A stretch of DNA of 64,000 nucleotides from Laccaria trichodermophora (Eukaryota; Basidiomycota; Agaricomycetes; Agaricales; Hydnangiaceae). Made by a program: the position numbers and the translations under genes. This document shows, piece by piece, positions 47,707 to 59,814 of the stretch. Every line of letters begins with the position of its first letter. Position 1 is the first letter of the stretch. The notes under the pieces were generated by a model, which was not told the origin of the DNA, did no database searches, and saw only the letters and a program-made list of their open reading frames with translations. The stretch covers positions 2,666,001 through 2,730,000 of the forward strand of contig JACTVC010000002.1 of assembly GCA_018417955.1 (NCBI GenBank), given 5' to 3'.

Positions 47707-49785
47707 TTATAAATCAATCCTGTCAAGAGACGCGGTCATCTGTCGACACGAGACGGGGAAAAAAAAATTCAAGCCACGTACCCAAAGCTTAATAAGGCCA
47801 TCCCAAGATGCAGTGATAACTTTTGACTGAATTGGCATCAGCCAATGGGGTTGCGGTGCACGTAGGAAAAAAGTAAGTGCTTACAGTTTCATGAGGTAAC
47901 CATTCATGAGCAATAACAACCTTGGAATGTGCCTTCAGACGTGACTTTATGCGTCCCGTCTTCCAATCCCAAAATACGACGTTCCCTTCACCATCTCCAC
48001 TGCTAATCCATTTACCGTCAGGTGAGAAGCCCACTTGACATGCGTAGCCCGCTACTGAGTGCCCAGCGAACCGTTTTTTGCGATTTTGCCTAAAATTATC
48101 TGTGCTATATATTAGGATCTGGTTATCGAGCGACTGCGCCGCGAAGTATTTATCTGTTAAAAAAATGAGATCGTAAAGACGAGAAAAAGAAACAAGAACA
48201 TGACGAACTAGAAGGGTGCAGTGTTACAGCTGGCATTGAATGCATGTGTGGCTCTGCTATATATTTGATAACCACAGGAATGTCGTAATCCCAAACTCGA
48301 ATTGTTTTGTCGTCAGATGTCGTCACAAAGCGTCTATTTTCATCAACGAATGTGATCGTGTTCACTGGTCCAAGGTGTTGATCGTATTCTTGAGTGATTT
48401 CTCCAGAATTCATGTCATACTGGTCCAATTAGACGTCAACAAGATTTAGTCTCAAATGAACTTACCTGCACAATCTTCTTGTCTGACATACCGGCGAGAA
48501 ACGTATGTTGCTTATCCTCATCTGGATGAAAGCGTATGACGTATGGGATTTTTCCATTGCTGAATCGTTTTATGCATTGTCCAGTCTCAGTGTCCCACAA
48601 TTTCATCTGGCGATCGTAGCCACAGGAAAGGAATTGGCGTCCGTCATTAGAGAATGAAACGTCTTTGACAGCTTTCACATGTCCCTGAAACGTCCGAAGG
48701 CAATTACCATGAGTATAAACGTCCCAGAGCTACAACTTTGTGAGCGGGAGGTTGACTGAGTTGAATGAAAGCTCACCTTGATTTTGGTATCCATAGACCC
48801 ACTGAGAAGTAGGTGTCCAGTTTCTGGAAACGTTCGAATGACTGATACCCCTTGGGTGTGGCCAGTCCAAGTATGGACACAAACTTTGGGGATGAAGCAA
48901 TCTTGGGAGCCTGATTCCTGCAGCAAATTTGGAGCTTCTGCAACCGGCGGCGACATGTACGTCCGTCCTTGGTAATCAGTCATAGATTTGCCATGGAAGA
49001 CGGAGTGCTCTTGACCATGGGCACCCTTTTTTGGCCTAGCCTTTTTCGCGACGAGGCCGGATTGTTCCTCCTCTTCTTCTTCTTCTTCAATATCTTCGCC
49101 ATCAACCGCCTCCACTCCAGCCAAGAAGTGTTGTTGGGGTTCTTCCCCCTCCCAAGACGCCCACGGGCCAACGTATGCGCCATCGCCCTCCACCACGTCA
49201 AGGTCACCCTTTTGATTCCGCTTACGCTTCAACTCTTTTCGTTGGGTTCTCGTCGCACGAAGAGTGTCAATCGTAGCAAATTTATTAGCTTGTGCAACAT
49301 CTATTGCACCCAGTACGGAGGGAGCATTAGGGTCAATAGATGGGTTTGCAGAATACCCGAGGATAGAGTGAGTTAGGTGCTGTGCGCGAAATGCATGTTC
49401 CGACATAGATTGCTCCTCGACGTGCCCTGCTAAGGCGTTTTGGTTGAGAAAGCGGCTACGGTCACCGAAAGGATTTTCAGGCCCTTGAATCGGGAGCATC
49501 ATGTCGTGATAAGGAATGTTCACATTCATTTGGGTATCAGTCGGTCGTGTAACGAGCGAAGTCAAATTCAAGGGATCCTGGTTGGCTGTCAGCATAGCAC
49601 GGACGCCGTCAACGACGTGATGTAGGTACCTCTGCCAGAACGTCAGGAGCGGCATCTGTTGTAATTGTCGTCGCGTTTTCGACGCGATGTTTCTTTGCCA
49701 CAGGAAGAGCTGTCAATCCAAAAGCATCTTTGGCCACTGACGCTAAACTTTCTTCGTCTGAGGAATAAGAAAGAGAAAGAGACAT
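47707..49785 (-). CDS. PRP17: Pre-mRNA splicing factor Prp17 (CDC40), WD40 protein
   Basis: Prp17 acts in the second step of splicing and is part of the C* spliceosome. The ATG at 49783-49785 reads [20 protein letters not shown]. After an intron the conserved region follows: [53 protein letters not shown]. An acidic run of about ten Glu near 49070 comes next, then the WD repeats: [32 protein letters not shown] joint, [54 protein letters not shown] and [13 protein letters not shown]. The stop is uncertain: a last intron (47731-47773, by eye) would add about ten residues ending at 47707; otherwise translation ends near 47690 in another frame. The gene is divergent from the Myb gene. Confidence 0.9.
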
Positions 49786-49907
49786 ATTGACTGAGGACGA
49801 TGATGAGGAGAGCGAATTGAGTGTGAAAGTGACACAGTCAATGTGACAAAGCGTGACAATTTTACGAATATCACTACTCCTTGTCATGACTTCATGATTC
49901 TCTGCCC
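49786..49907. promoter_or_regulatory. Divergent promoter PRP17 / Myb-zinc-finger gene
   Basis: The start codons are 122 bp apart and face away from each other. No named site was recognised. Confidence 0.45.
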
Positions 49908-52730
49908 ATGGCCGAAAGAAACGCCAGTCGACCATGGACAGAAGAAGAAGGTAGTTCTGGGTTTGTGTCTTTGTTCGTGTCACTGAAGCAATGCAGACAA
50001 ACTGTTACAACAGGGCGTTGAACGCTTCGGCGAGCAGGAGAACTGGAAAACAATTGCTGTTTCGATTCCAGGTCGAACCAACAAAGCTTGTAGGAAGGTG
50101 TATAAACTGACGTAGGAGCTTTGCATTCGTTGACCACCTTGTTTAGCGTTGGCTCCATTCTCTGTCTCCCAGCGTGAAAAAGACTGCATGGACGGCTGAA
50201 GAAGACCAAAAGCTCCTGTATTTATATGACCAACAAGGTCCTAAATGGTCTGTAATTGCTCGCCAGATACCAGGTAGAACAGATGACGCATGCTCAAAAC
50301 GATATCGGGAAGCTCTCGACCCAAGCTTAAAAAAGGATGTGTGGACTCCGGAGGAGGACCATAAACTTAACCAGGCTCACATTCAACACGGCATGAAGTG
50401 GGGGTTGATAGGGCAAGAACTCCAACGCAGCGGCCTGGCATGTAGGAATAGGTGTTGTTTGACTCAACCCTGCCGAAGCGGTCAATTACTAAAACGTGTC
50501 AGGTGGCGTCTCATTGAACGCAAACGCGCAGCCAGAGCAGCCTTAGTCCTTGAGGATTCAGGTCTTCGAACTTTGAGCATTGTCACACAACGACCGTCTC
50601 ATGAATCTGTTTCGCTCTTCCCATACTCTCAGCTGGGAAACACTTTCCGTGAATCGAGTCCTCCGTCAGGTTCCCTTGTTCTTACTCCATCGATATCCCC
50701 GCACCCAACTTCCTCTCCGAATGTTGTGTTGTGTGGTCCCATTCCCCATGCTTTCCCCGAAGGACAAACTGCTACCCTGCACGATCACCGGCTGCTTGAC
50801 CTTCAAGCACATACCCCATCTCATCGCCCTGGAACAATCACTTGCTATAATGACGCCCAACACTCGTTGACAGACTTTATTCTGAATCAACAAGACCTGG
50901 AACCCCTACTATCTGCTATCTTCGGACAGCCTTCACCATGTGCGACAGCGAATGAAAGTGTCGGCCTCCGTGATTTTGCAATGACAAGTGCCACGATACA
51001 GGACGCCTCAACAGCCGAACCTCTCCATACCGATGCGAGGGAAGTAAGTTCTATTGGGATTGATCGGTTCCAGGATCTCACTTCGAAGGCGATTTTACCC
51101 AACGACGGCACAGCAAACCACTCTGATCATTTCGATTCAATGACCACCGCAAGAGATACCGCTTCAATCAGAGAGTGTCAGGCGGATATGATTGCAACAG
51201 ATAATACAGTCAACCAGCTGCAGAATTTTGACCTAGAAACATTTTCACGCGATACCATGACGAGCAGTGACCCATTGAATTTCGAATTGGGGGCTGTCCT
51301 GGCAGATATCGTGGACGTTCGTGCTTCGGACTTGCGTTCACACGATGCGACAGACAAACCTTTTGATTTTGATCTTGAGACTCTCCCACTCTCATCAGAT
51401 TTCCCTACAGAGCACTCTCGGTATTTTCCCTTCGAAGCACTACCAGCAAATGATAGCATAACCAACTATTCGCGAGATGTCGATCTTGCTCCGTGTAGCC
51501 CTCGTCAATCCAGCGATCTTCCAGACCCCCTGCTAGTTGATTCGTTGCTGTCTGGGCCTACCCAATCTGGCTGTACACGATCAGACCCGATGCAATTCCT
51601 GCAATCTGACTCCTTGCCCATTGGACCCCCATTACCTGACCCCGTACAATTGAATCCTCTACGAACCCACTCACTCCGATTTGATATGTGGAAATCCTCG
51701 AATTTTACAAATATCGTGCCGCTTTTACCCAGAGAAACATCGTATTCGGGACTGAACCCCAACTCAAGTCATGATGATCTGTCATCGACACAATCAACGC
51801 CATTTACGACGTCCTCATCTATGTCGCCCATCTCCAGCCCCGATTCAATGAGTCCCACACTTCCAAACGAACAATTACCTACCGGTCCCACACTACATAT
51901 ACAAGAGTCATTATCAAGTGTTCCGCGACGTCGAAAACCTCGAAAAACGAAGGGACCCGATGCAGCCTCTCGGCTCTCCTCGAACCTACCTTTATCTAGC
52001 GAGTAAGATTTTACTCCAGTTTAGCGAATCCCACGTCTCAATACTAACATCCTCAGTCCGAAGGTTCGGCCTTATGCTTGTGGCAGAGAAGGATGTTGGT
52101 CAATTGGAGCATCGATGAGCAAGTCATGCTTTGCTACCTCCAAGCAGTTATGTGAGCACAGCAAGGGAGATCACGAAGGAGAGCCTCTTGGAGATAAACC
52201 ATTCAGGTGCGGCTTGTCTGGGTGTGGAAAGTCTTGGAAGGTTAGCCAGTTATTTGTTTCTGCGGGTTCATTTTACGAGGAATGGATATTATAGTCCATA
52301 AACGGTCTTCAGTATCATCTTCAACTGTGAGTGATGTCGTTGATTTTACTCTATAACTGCTCATATTTCATGTATCACACAGCTCTGCGGCTCATTTCAG
52401 AAATGCGCTATCGTCTCAATTCTCTGCTCAGGATACAAGGGGTGACCTACAAACTGATTCCGTAGACCTATTCCCTGATGATTCCCACCGCACTTATGCA
52501 TGTCTCATGCCCAACTGCTTCAAGGCCTACCGACAGCACAGCGGCCTCCGATACCACCTTCTTCACGTTCGTTGGCACAGTTTGCACGTTATCTAAAGAT
52601 CTGGCACTCATTTGTAATGATGTAGGGCCATCCTGAACGCATGCCAGTCCAGCTCCCACTCGTTCCCCCAGCTCTGGCACGACAACTTCCTGCAAAAGCC
52701 AGGAAAATGCGCCGTAAACAATCATCCTAA
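49908..52730 (+). CDS. Three-repeat Myb DNA-binding protein with C-terminal C2H2 zinc fingers
   Basis: The ATG at 49908 starts MAERNASRPWTEEE. Joining two introns gives three Myb/SANT repeats: one ending IAVSIPGRTNKACRKRW, a second TAWTAEEDQKLL...IARQIPGRTDDACSKRY and a third DVWTPEEDHKLN...LACRNRW (about residues 8-165), each with the regularly spaced tryptophans. A long Ser/Pro/Asp-rich region (about 430 residues) follows. After a donor at 52000-52005 the frame runs on into zinc-finger exons: YACGREGCWS, KPFRCGLSGCGKSW, SINGLQYHLQL, YACLMPNCFKAYRQHSGLRY with HLLHGHPERM, much like the paired fingers of fungal Sfp1. TAA at 52728-52730. No stop falls between the two halves when introns are removed, but the join rests on splice-site reading. 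Confidence 0.75.
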
Positions 52731-53116
52731 TACATAGGCGATTTTGGGGATATCACATCTTAGTCAATATGTGATCTAGGAATTCAACGCTCCGAATTCT
52801 TGGGCTGGTAAGACTGATTTCATGCGAAAGACAAAAAGGTTCAATCTTCAAGCTCGATGTTCCGATTCGAAACCTCGCACCATACTTTTCCGCAGAAATA
52901 CTTACCTGTACGAGAGTTGTTGATAGCACGTCCTTATGAGCATTGATCAAACGTCCATTGATACAATATATGCTTACATCCTCCGCGATTAGTAACTGTG
53001 ACTGTTCCTCCAGTGTACCTGTGGCATATCCATACATACCTACGCTCCGCTGGCACCAAATTGACTTGCACTATCGTCGACATTTCAGTAGACTATGGAG
53101 TCAGAAAGGAACCGAC
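52731..53116. other. Intergenic between convergent Myb-zinc-finger gene and SGT2
   Basis: The 386 bp between two converging stop codons hold a short minus-strand frame (52753-53037) without family motifs. It is most simply the SGT2 3' untranslated region. Confidence 0.4.
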
Positions 53117-54205
53117 CTACAGTTGGCGCAAGGAAGGATCCGACATTATGTCTTCCACTGACGGCATGTTTCCTGACTGGACTTGATTCATCTTTCGACA
53201 GAGTGAATATTTTGACTTCCAATCATTTGATACCACCTACCATGTTAGCCACGGCAGGGTTCTGCATCAGGCTGGCGAGTCCGCCGTTCGAGGCCAATTG
53301 CTGAGCCATAGCCATTAGTTGTGGATTATTCATCATACTCGCGATGTCAGGCATGCCCCCGCTCGTTCCACCCATGCCTCTCAGCATGTCAGCCATGGAA
53401 CTGAGGCCGGAAGCCGGCGGTGGCGAAGCGGTGGCGGTGGAATCTTCATCCGCGGTGAGCTTGGCTTGTGCGTTCTGCAAACCTGATTTCAAACCAGCAT
53501 TTGTAGGTTCTAGTTTCAGTCCTCGTTCGAAAGTGCTCGCTGCTGCTTCAAAATCTGATAGAGAATACTGGGCATGCCTAGATCAAAGGTAAATATTGGA
53601 AGAATGAGGACTATTAGAAACCAACCCCAGTCTGTGATAAGCCTTCACAAATTTAGGGTCCACAGAAATAGCCTGCTCAGCATCGCCAACTGCGGAGAGA
53701 TGGTCTCCTTTGCTTGTATGTGCAGCAGCTCGGTTGGAAAAGTACACTGGATTTTTAGGATCAAGAGCTATCGCTTGGGTATAGGCGTCAATGGCTTCGT
53801 CGTATTTCTTGCTTGACATGAGAGCGTTCCCCGATTGCTTTAGTTTCTCCGCCTGAGCCCTATGGTCCGCAGAAACTGACTTTGGGGATGACGTTGTAGG
53901 CTGCGCATTTGAAGCTACCTTATCCCGAGTTTTGATGAAGACATCGAATATACTCTGGAGAGTGGCAGGCTTCACGCTCAATTTGTCTGCCTGTCCCGGG
54001 TTAGATGGATCGACATTGAAGGCCTCCCCTATACATTGGACTGATATAACAAAGATGTTACATGACTTGAATACAACAAAGTAATACCACACGCACTGGC
54101 CACCTCTAGACTCTCTTTATCGTCTGCCTTCACTGTGCCATCGTCGATGGATTGGTTGAGAAATTCGATGATGGAGTAGACGAGACGTTGCTGCTTTTCC
54201 GACAT
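53117..54205 (-). CDS. SGT2: Small glutamine-rich TPR co-chaperone Sgt2 (SGTA)
   Basis: Sgt2 hands tail-anchored membrane proteins to the Get/TRC pathway in the cytosol. The ATG at 54203-54205 starts MSEKQQRLVYSIIEFLNQSI, the N-terminal dimer domain that binds Get5. After an intron come QCIGEAFNVDP and the TPR array: AEKLKQSGNALMSSKKYDEA, YTQAIALDPKNPVYFSNRAA, DAEQAISVDPKFVKAYHRLG and a fourth helix pair before AGLKSGLQNAQAKL. The C-terminal region holds SSMADMLRGMGG, MPDIASMMNNPQLMAMAQQL and LASLMQNPAVANM. A last intron joins ANM to SGNMPSVEDIMSDPSLRQL with TAG at 53117-53119. Length about 340 residues, typical. It is divergent from PRP19. Confidence 0.93.
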
Positions 54206-54356
54206 GGCAGAGGACAGGAGTGTTGGAAGTAAACAAGTATCAACAAAACGGTCAACAAGTATCGTTGGTCGTCGACAACGTTCATCACCCTCGACGTCGA
54301 TTTTGCCGCCTTGCTGCCCGCCGACTTTATATTCCGTTTTCCAAGCGCACTCTCAT
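54206..54356. promoter_or_regulatory. Divergent promoter SGT2 / PRP19
   Basis: The start codons lie 151 bp apart and face away. An in-frame ATG at 54204 could extend Prp19 by 51 residues into this stretch, but the conserved start MFFCAISGE argues against it. Confidence 0.45.
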
Positions 54357-55987
54357 ATGTTTTTCTGTGCCATTTCGGGTGAACCCCCGCAAGAACCTGT
54401 CGTTTCGGCAAAGTCTGGCAAAGTCTATGAAAGGCGTCTCATCGTCAAATACATTAGCGAGAACGGCACAGACCCAATCACAGGCGACAAGCTCGAGGAA
54501 TCCGATCTCATTGCAATAAAAGCTAGTATGTTTTCACGATTTTTCATCCCACCTTGGCGACACTACTGACCAACTCACGCAGGCCCAGACACAGCCGCAC
54601 CTCGTCCTCCGACGCACACCTCGATCCCTGCACTTCTACATCTCCTTCAAAACGAGTGGGACGCTCTTGTGCTTGGTACCCATGCCCTTGAGCAAAAATA
54701 TAACGCGACGCGCCAAGAACTAAGCTATGCTTTGTATTCCCAAGATGCCGCAAGTCGAGTCGTCGCCCGCTTGATTCGCGAACGCGATGCTGCCAGAGAG
54801 TGCGTTTTTTTATTATTACTTTTGCTTACCACCACCTAATCGACTTCTTTATGGACAGAGCTCTGGCAAACGTACAAGCGACGCTCGGCGTTGCCCAGCC
54901 CGCAAATGAAGACGTTGAAATGGCTGAGAATGCTGCTGGGGAGGACACACTTCCTACCAATATCATCTCACAAATTGATGAAACTCACCAAGCGCTTTCC
55001 GCCGCACGCAAGAAACGCAAACCACCTACTGATTATGCCACCGCCGTTGAAGTCAAAACTTACGTGTCGACTCATACAATTCCATCCCTTCATTCTGCGT
55101 CGCCGTCAGGAATTACGTCGTTAGCCGTCTCTCGCCTCAATCCGTCACACTTCTTGACTGGCGGAAACGACAAGATAGTGCAGGTGTATGACCGAAGTAC
55201 TGATAAGGTTTTGGCTTCGCTAAAGGGTCACTCAAAAAAGGTCAACCACGTTGCCTTCCGGGAGCGTGAGAGCGACGCAACGTTAGTGATTTCTGCTGGA
55301 GCGGACAAAATTGTTAAGATTTGGGCGCACGACTCTGCCTCAGGAGAGTACATTCCCAAATCAACTATTAGGTCGCACAAGGGCGAGCTTACCGGACTGG
55401 CTGTGCACCCTACTTCGACCATACTTACACTATGCTCCACCGACAAAACGTATTCGCTCCATGATCTCTCCTCATTTACACAAGTCTTCCGATCCATTCC
55501 TTCAGAAGAAGCTTTCACATCCCTTGCTGTCCATCCCGATGGTACCCTCCTCGCGCTCGGTACCCCGACGTCCACAATTCAAATATTCGATATTCGCACC
55601 GGCGCCATGGCTGCGACTTTATCATCCGCTGATGCTGCGCCGTTCACCGTCAACTCTTTGACTTTTTCAGAGAATGGGTATCACCTTCTGGCCCCCAATT
55701 CGCTCTCTTCAGTTGCCATATGGGATTTGCGCAAGCAGAAAGCTACACACTCTATTTCTTTAGGTGACGACTTCAAGGTGAACAAGGTTGTATATGATAC
55801 GAGTGCCCAGTACTTCGGTGTTGCAGGAAGTTTAGGTGCCAGGATCTTCGCACACAAGACTTGGGATGAACTTCTCAGACTAGACGAAGGAGGTGAGGTG
55901 TCGGACCTCGTTTTCGGGGTGCAAGGAAAAGAGATATGGGGAGCGAGTGGAAGGGAGGTCCGCATCTGGGGTTTACCTTCTACTTAG
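54357..55987 (+). CDS. PRP19: Pre-mRNA processing factor 19 (U-box E3 ligase, WD40)
   Basis: Prp19 is the tetrameric U-box ubiquitin ligase at the heart of the NTC spliceosome complex. The ATG at 54357 gives MFFCAISGEPPQEPVVSAKS, the conserved U-box start, with KVYERRLIVKYISENGTDPI and TGDKLEESDLIAI. A second exon carries RPPTHTSIPALLHLLQNEWD and the coiled-coil region QDAASRVVARLIRERDAARE. The third exon adds ALANVQATLG and the seven-bladed WD40 domain: FLTGGNDKIVQVYDRSTDKV, LKGHSKKVNHVAF, ISAGADKIVKIWAHD, RSHKGELTGLAVHPT, TSLAVHPDGTLLALGTPT, AIWDLRKQKATHSISL and VRIWGLPST. TAG at 55985-55987. About 500 residues in three exons, a normal length. Confidence 0.95.
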
Positions 55988-56284
55988 TTTTTGAGCTATC
56001 GATATCCCCTTGATTCTTGATATATATATGTATTGCAGCTCTCTGAATAACTGATAAATGATATGGCCCCATATGTTGACCTGCTCAGATAAGACGCGTA
56101 ATTTTTTTTTTTCATTATGGAGTCGTTTAAGTACATGAAGAACTATATGCGATATGATGACCGTGAGGAACGTGAATTGAATAAAGTAATCGTTATGCTG
56201 TGAGGAAAATGATTGTCGTATGAGAGGGGGTGGGTGGTGTTACAAACTGCTTGTAAGTAATAAAGAAATCGTTCGGGAAGGGGA
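55988..56284. other. Intergenic between convergent PRP19 and OPT gene
   Basis: Nothing but presumed 3' untranslated sequence; it includes a run of nine or more T at about 56102-56112. Confidence 0.45.
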
Positions 56285-59132
56285 TCACCATGTTGTAGGA
56301 CCAACAGTTGTACCATCAGGAATGGCTTTGAACGGGATACCATTAGCGTCCGCGTTGTTCATCCAAACACTGCAAAGTACCTCATAAGAATCGACCGAGA
56401 ATAGAGGCGAGGAAAATACTTACGAGTTTCCCCACCAATTGACCTCAACACCACCCTTGGGGTACTGCACACAGAAGAATATCACAATCACGCTCAGTGC
56501 GACGCCTGCGTCAAGTGCAGCAGAAAGGATATAATTGTATCGCATCCACCATCTGAAGTGGAAGCGGCGAATGCAGTAGTTGAAGGTGAAGCCAGTGAGA
56601 ACCCATGAAATATAGTTGATGCCCGAGCCAGGTGGGATGGCGCCAAGCCCGGCAAAGAATACGGGAATGTTGATGTAACGCCAGATGGAAAGGGGGAAAC
56701 GGCGGGCAAGGAAGTAGAAAGGAATCGGCGCGAATATACCAATGGGGAAGAACCAAAGGAGAGCGGAATAACTATGGACCCCTGATCAGAAATTGTAAAA
56801 ATTGTCAAAAGTAGGAAACTAACCGTTGTCCGGGGCTGAAAAGCCGTCGAGGACCGACACCGCCCCAGATGACGGAGGCAGTCGCAAAGGTAGTGGAACC
56901 CGGGCAGCGGAAGCCCTGCTTTTGATGCGGTGTGCAAATGTCTTCAATGTTGGCGAACGCCCAATCTTGCACACCAGTTGCAATGAAACAACTGATAACG
57001 GCCGCGACAACCTGGACACTGAACATGACGCGGGGCGGGATTTTCATGTAGTGACCAAGCTTTAAGTCTCCAGCAAAGCCAATAGCTTGGTTGGAGCCAA
57101 TGAATGCAATCGTCTTGAATAACATGTTGGCGATGGGTTTGCCGGGTAGCATATATCCAGCAACCAACTCGTGCATGACTTGCGTAGGTACCTGTTGATT
57201 GGTGATGGCTTGAAGCATGGCGAGAGGAATAGACAGGATGGTGGCAAGGGCGAATGCGACAACGGCACCCCAGATAGGCAACTGCGTAGGGAAGATTTCG
57301 ATAGAGATGCATAAAAATGCAAATGCGATGACCCCGACTGCAATATACCAAAATATGGGAACTTCGCGGTAGGCCTGCATGAGGCGAGAGTGGATATCGC
57401 GCTCATCTTTGAGTGTGTGCCTGAATCGGCGCATGATATCCTTTCGGAACCACACTAGAGAAGCAAAGTAAGCAGGATAAGGTAATAGAAAAGATGACAA
57501 ACGAACAGAAGGTGTGGACGAAGACGGACGGGAAAGAGGCAAAGGATATGCCATAAGCCAAGATGAGAGTGGTAGACAGAAAGACAGGTGAATAGGCAGA
57601 GTATTTCGCCTGGTCAAAAACTCCGTTGGTCACAATCGCCTTGGCTGAGAAGGGCGCTCCGGTATTATCCCAGGCGAGATAGGAAGACAATGGGAAGTGA
57701 GCTGCATTGAAGCTATTGGTGACTGAAGCAATTTCTGTCAGTTACAGCTGGTTCGTCTTTGCCGAACGCTTACAGTAAACGATGGGTGCAACAATCCAAA
57801 ACATGATGATGAAGGCGATTCCAGTGTTCATCTCGGACCACCACTGGAGAAAGAATTATAACAATTAAAAAAATCGAGTACCAGGAGATGCGTACAGGTG
57901 TCACAAGAGGACTTCCGATGAATGCGATCATTGACCAATCGAAGGTGAGCATACTCATGCCCAAGCCGGTACTTGTCCCGAACAAGGCGTTGACGACTAG
58001 ATTATTGGGGGCAATCCAACATACCCAGTTGAACATGCTGAGCGCCGTAAACAGATATCCAGGAACCCAATACCAAACGAAGCTGCAAGCCATCGCGATT
58101 AAGAAAAAACGTTCCCGGGTCATGTGGCCACGATCGCGCTGGCCATAGTTTTTATGTAACGTGTTGAAAAGGGCTGAGTTGACAAGGGCACCAGGCCAAA
58201 TCATGCTGGAAGGCCAGACCACGAACTGACGGAGAAGACCTCCGAGAGAAAAGCCAAGGACTTGTGACCCAAGAGCGAGAAGGATCTGATACTTGAATGG
58301 GACAGATTGACCGTAAAAGATTTTCTGTGCTAGGACGATGTCGGTGGAGTAGGCACCACTGACGACGACGTTCGCCATGACGGTAACACACACGTGCTCC
58401 TTGATGGAGAAAGGACCGGGATTGAAGGACCAAACGTGACCGAAAGTATTGAACCTCGTCGTAGGCAGAAGCTTCCCAAGGCCTTTACCGATTGGCAATG
58501 AGATTAACTGGATTACGATACCAGTGATGTAAACCGAGGGATCTGCAAAGACATTAAACGCCTGCTGGCAATTGAAAGAGGAGAGGGAAAAGTTACAGCG
58601 CATGCCGAAGATCTGATTCAGACCTGTCACAAGGATAACGAAAAGGATGCCCATAAACCACCTATTGTTTGAAAGTTAACATTGAGATCGTAGTTTAAAG
58701 GAAAACAAAACACACATCCGGAAAGTGTTCACTGGCATCGACGGATCATCGATGCTCGCGACAGCGGCCCGAACTTCGGGATAAGGCGATTCGCTGGAAG
58801 GAAGGTCAGCAAGGGCGCAGGTGCGAGACAAACAGTACGCGCTCATCAAAGTCGATCGCGGTTGAATTCCTCGATTCAGCTCTTGAGATCGAGTACCGAT
58901 CGGACTCAAAGCGGGACTCGACATCGTCATTCTGGGAGAAGCGTTTCTTCTTCGACATGTCCGCCGAACTGTCGATAGACGGGGGCCGGTTTTTGTTATA
59001 GTCAAAGTTTGGGTCATTCAAATGCTCCATGAGGAAGTCGACATCTTCTGGGACATCTGGAACGTTGCGAGGACGTAGACTTGGAAGGTCGATCTGTTCC
59101 GTAGAACTGGTATAGGGCTTAGTCTCCTCCAT
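56285..59132 (-). CDS. OPT-family oligopeptide transporter
   Basis: OPT proteins carry tetra- and pentapeptides, glutathione or metal chelates into the cell with protons. The ATG at 59130-59132 starts MEETKPYTSSTEQIDLPSLR; the N-terminal tail is hydrophilic. The membrane part contains VRAAVASIDDPSMPVNTFRM (the conserved motif before the first helix), FGMRCNFSLSSFNCQQAFN, IVIQLISLPIGKGLGKLLP, FNTFGHVWSFNPGPFSIKEH (family motif NPGPF-KEH), YSTDIVLAQKIFYGQ, QVLGFSLGGLLRQFVVWPS, AFLCISIEIFPTQLPIWGAV, HELVAGYMLPGKPIANMLFK and FAGDLKLGHYMKIPPRVMFS, each in its usual place. The end GTTVGPTTW stops at 56285-56287. About 13 membrane segments. The substrate cannot be told. Confidence 0.93.
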
Positions 59133-59814
59133 ATCAGTGACTGACTAGAGCAGGGCAAGGTATGAAAGGGAAGAAATGGGTGGACCGCAGGAAGTGGGGG
59201 ATAGCGGGTAAGGAAGTATTGTTGTGTAGGCGGCCTTTTGAGGAGGCAGCGCCGGGGATTCAGGATTCTCGCGAATGCCTGATTGAAACCCAGTACGGTA
59301 TCATGGAAGGAACTGAGTCAGGTCCAAACTATTCCCGAAACAATTAGACAATAGAAACCAAAGACTGAAAATCACACACTCGACGTGAGCCAATATAGGA
59401 CACAGAACAAGATAAAAAGCCATTGATCGCAGGACAACGCATCTTCAGAGTTGGCGTTGGGTACTTTACGCCAAGTTTAACAGCAAAACTTGTTGAGAAC
59501 GAGGGTGGTAGTGAGCAAGGCGTGTATAATGGGAACCTAGTGGCCAGGGGTTACTGGCAGGGTTCAAAGAAGGCTCAAGCACGGATCGGCGTCTACCGCC
59601 GTCTGCTTATTGTCTTTATTGTTTGGCACTGCTTGTACCTCGATCATCTGTTCTCCCGATCATATCTAAATATTGCTTCCATTGTCACCATAATTCATTT
59701 CAAGACAATAATATTGTCAAACTTGTGTCAAACTCAAAATTCCATCAGCTTTCGCAATGTCCTTTTCAAGTCTATCGCTACGATGGCGCACTTCGAAATG
59801 GAGCCAATTTAACT
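59133..59814. other. Upstream region between OPT transporter and TauD relic
   Basis: No motif-bearing gene in this 682-bp stretch, which is the promoter side of the OPT gene. Open frames at 59162 and 59423 are not supported by any family. Confidence 0.45.

Noticed and set aside
52753..53083. Possible small minus-strand gene starting MSTIVQVNLVPAERR downstream of SGT2
   Set aside because: It would start 34 bp after the SGT2 stop, needs unusual splice sites and shows no family motif. More likely the SGT2 3' untranslated region.
59162..59812. Two plus-strand open frames upstream of the TauD relic
   Set aside because: Composition and lack of motifs indicate chance frames in the OPT promoter region.
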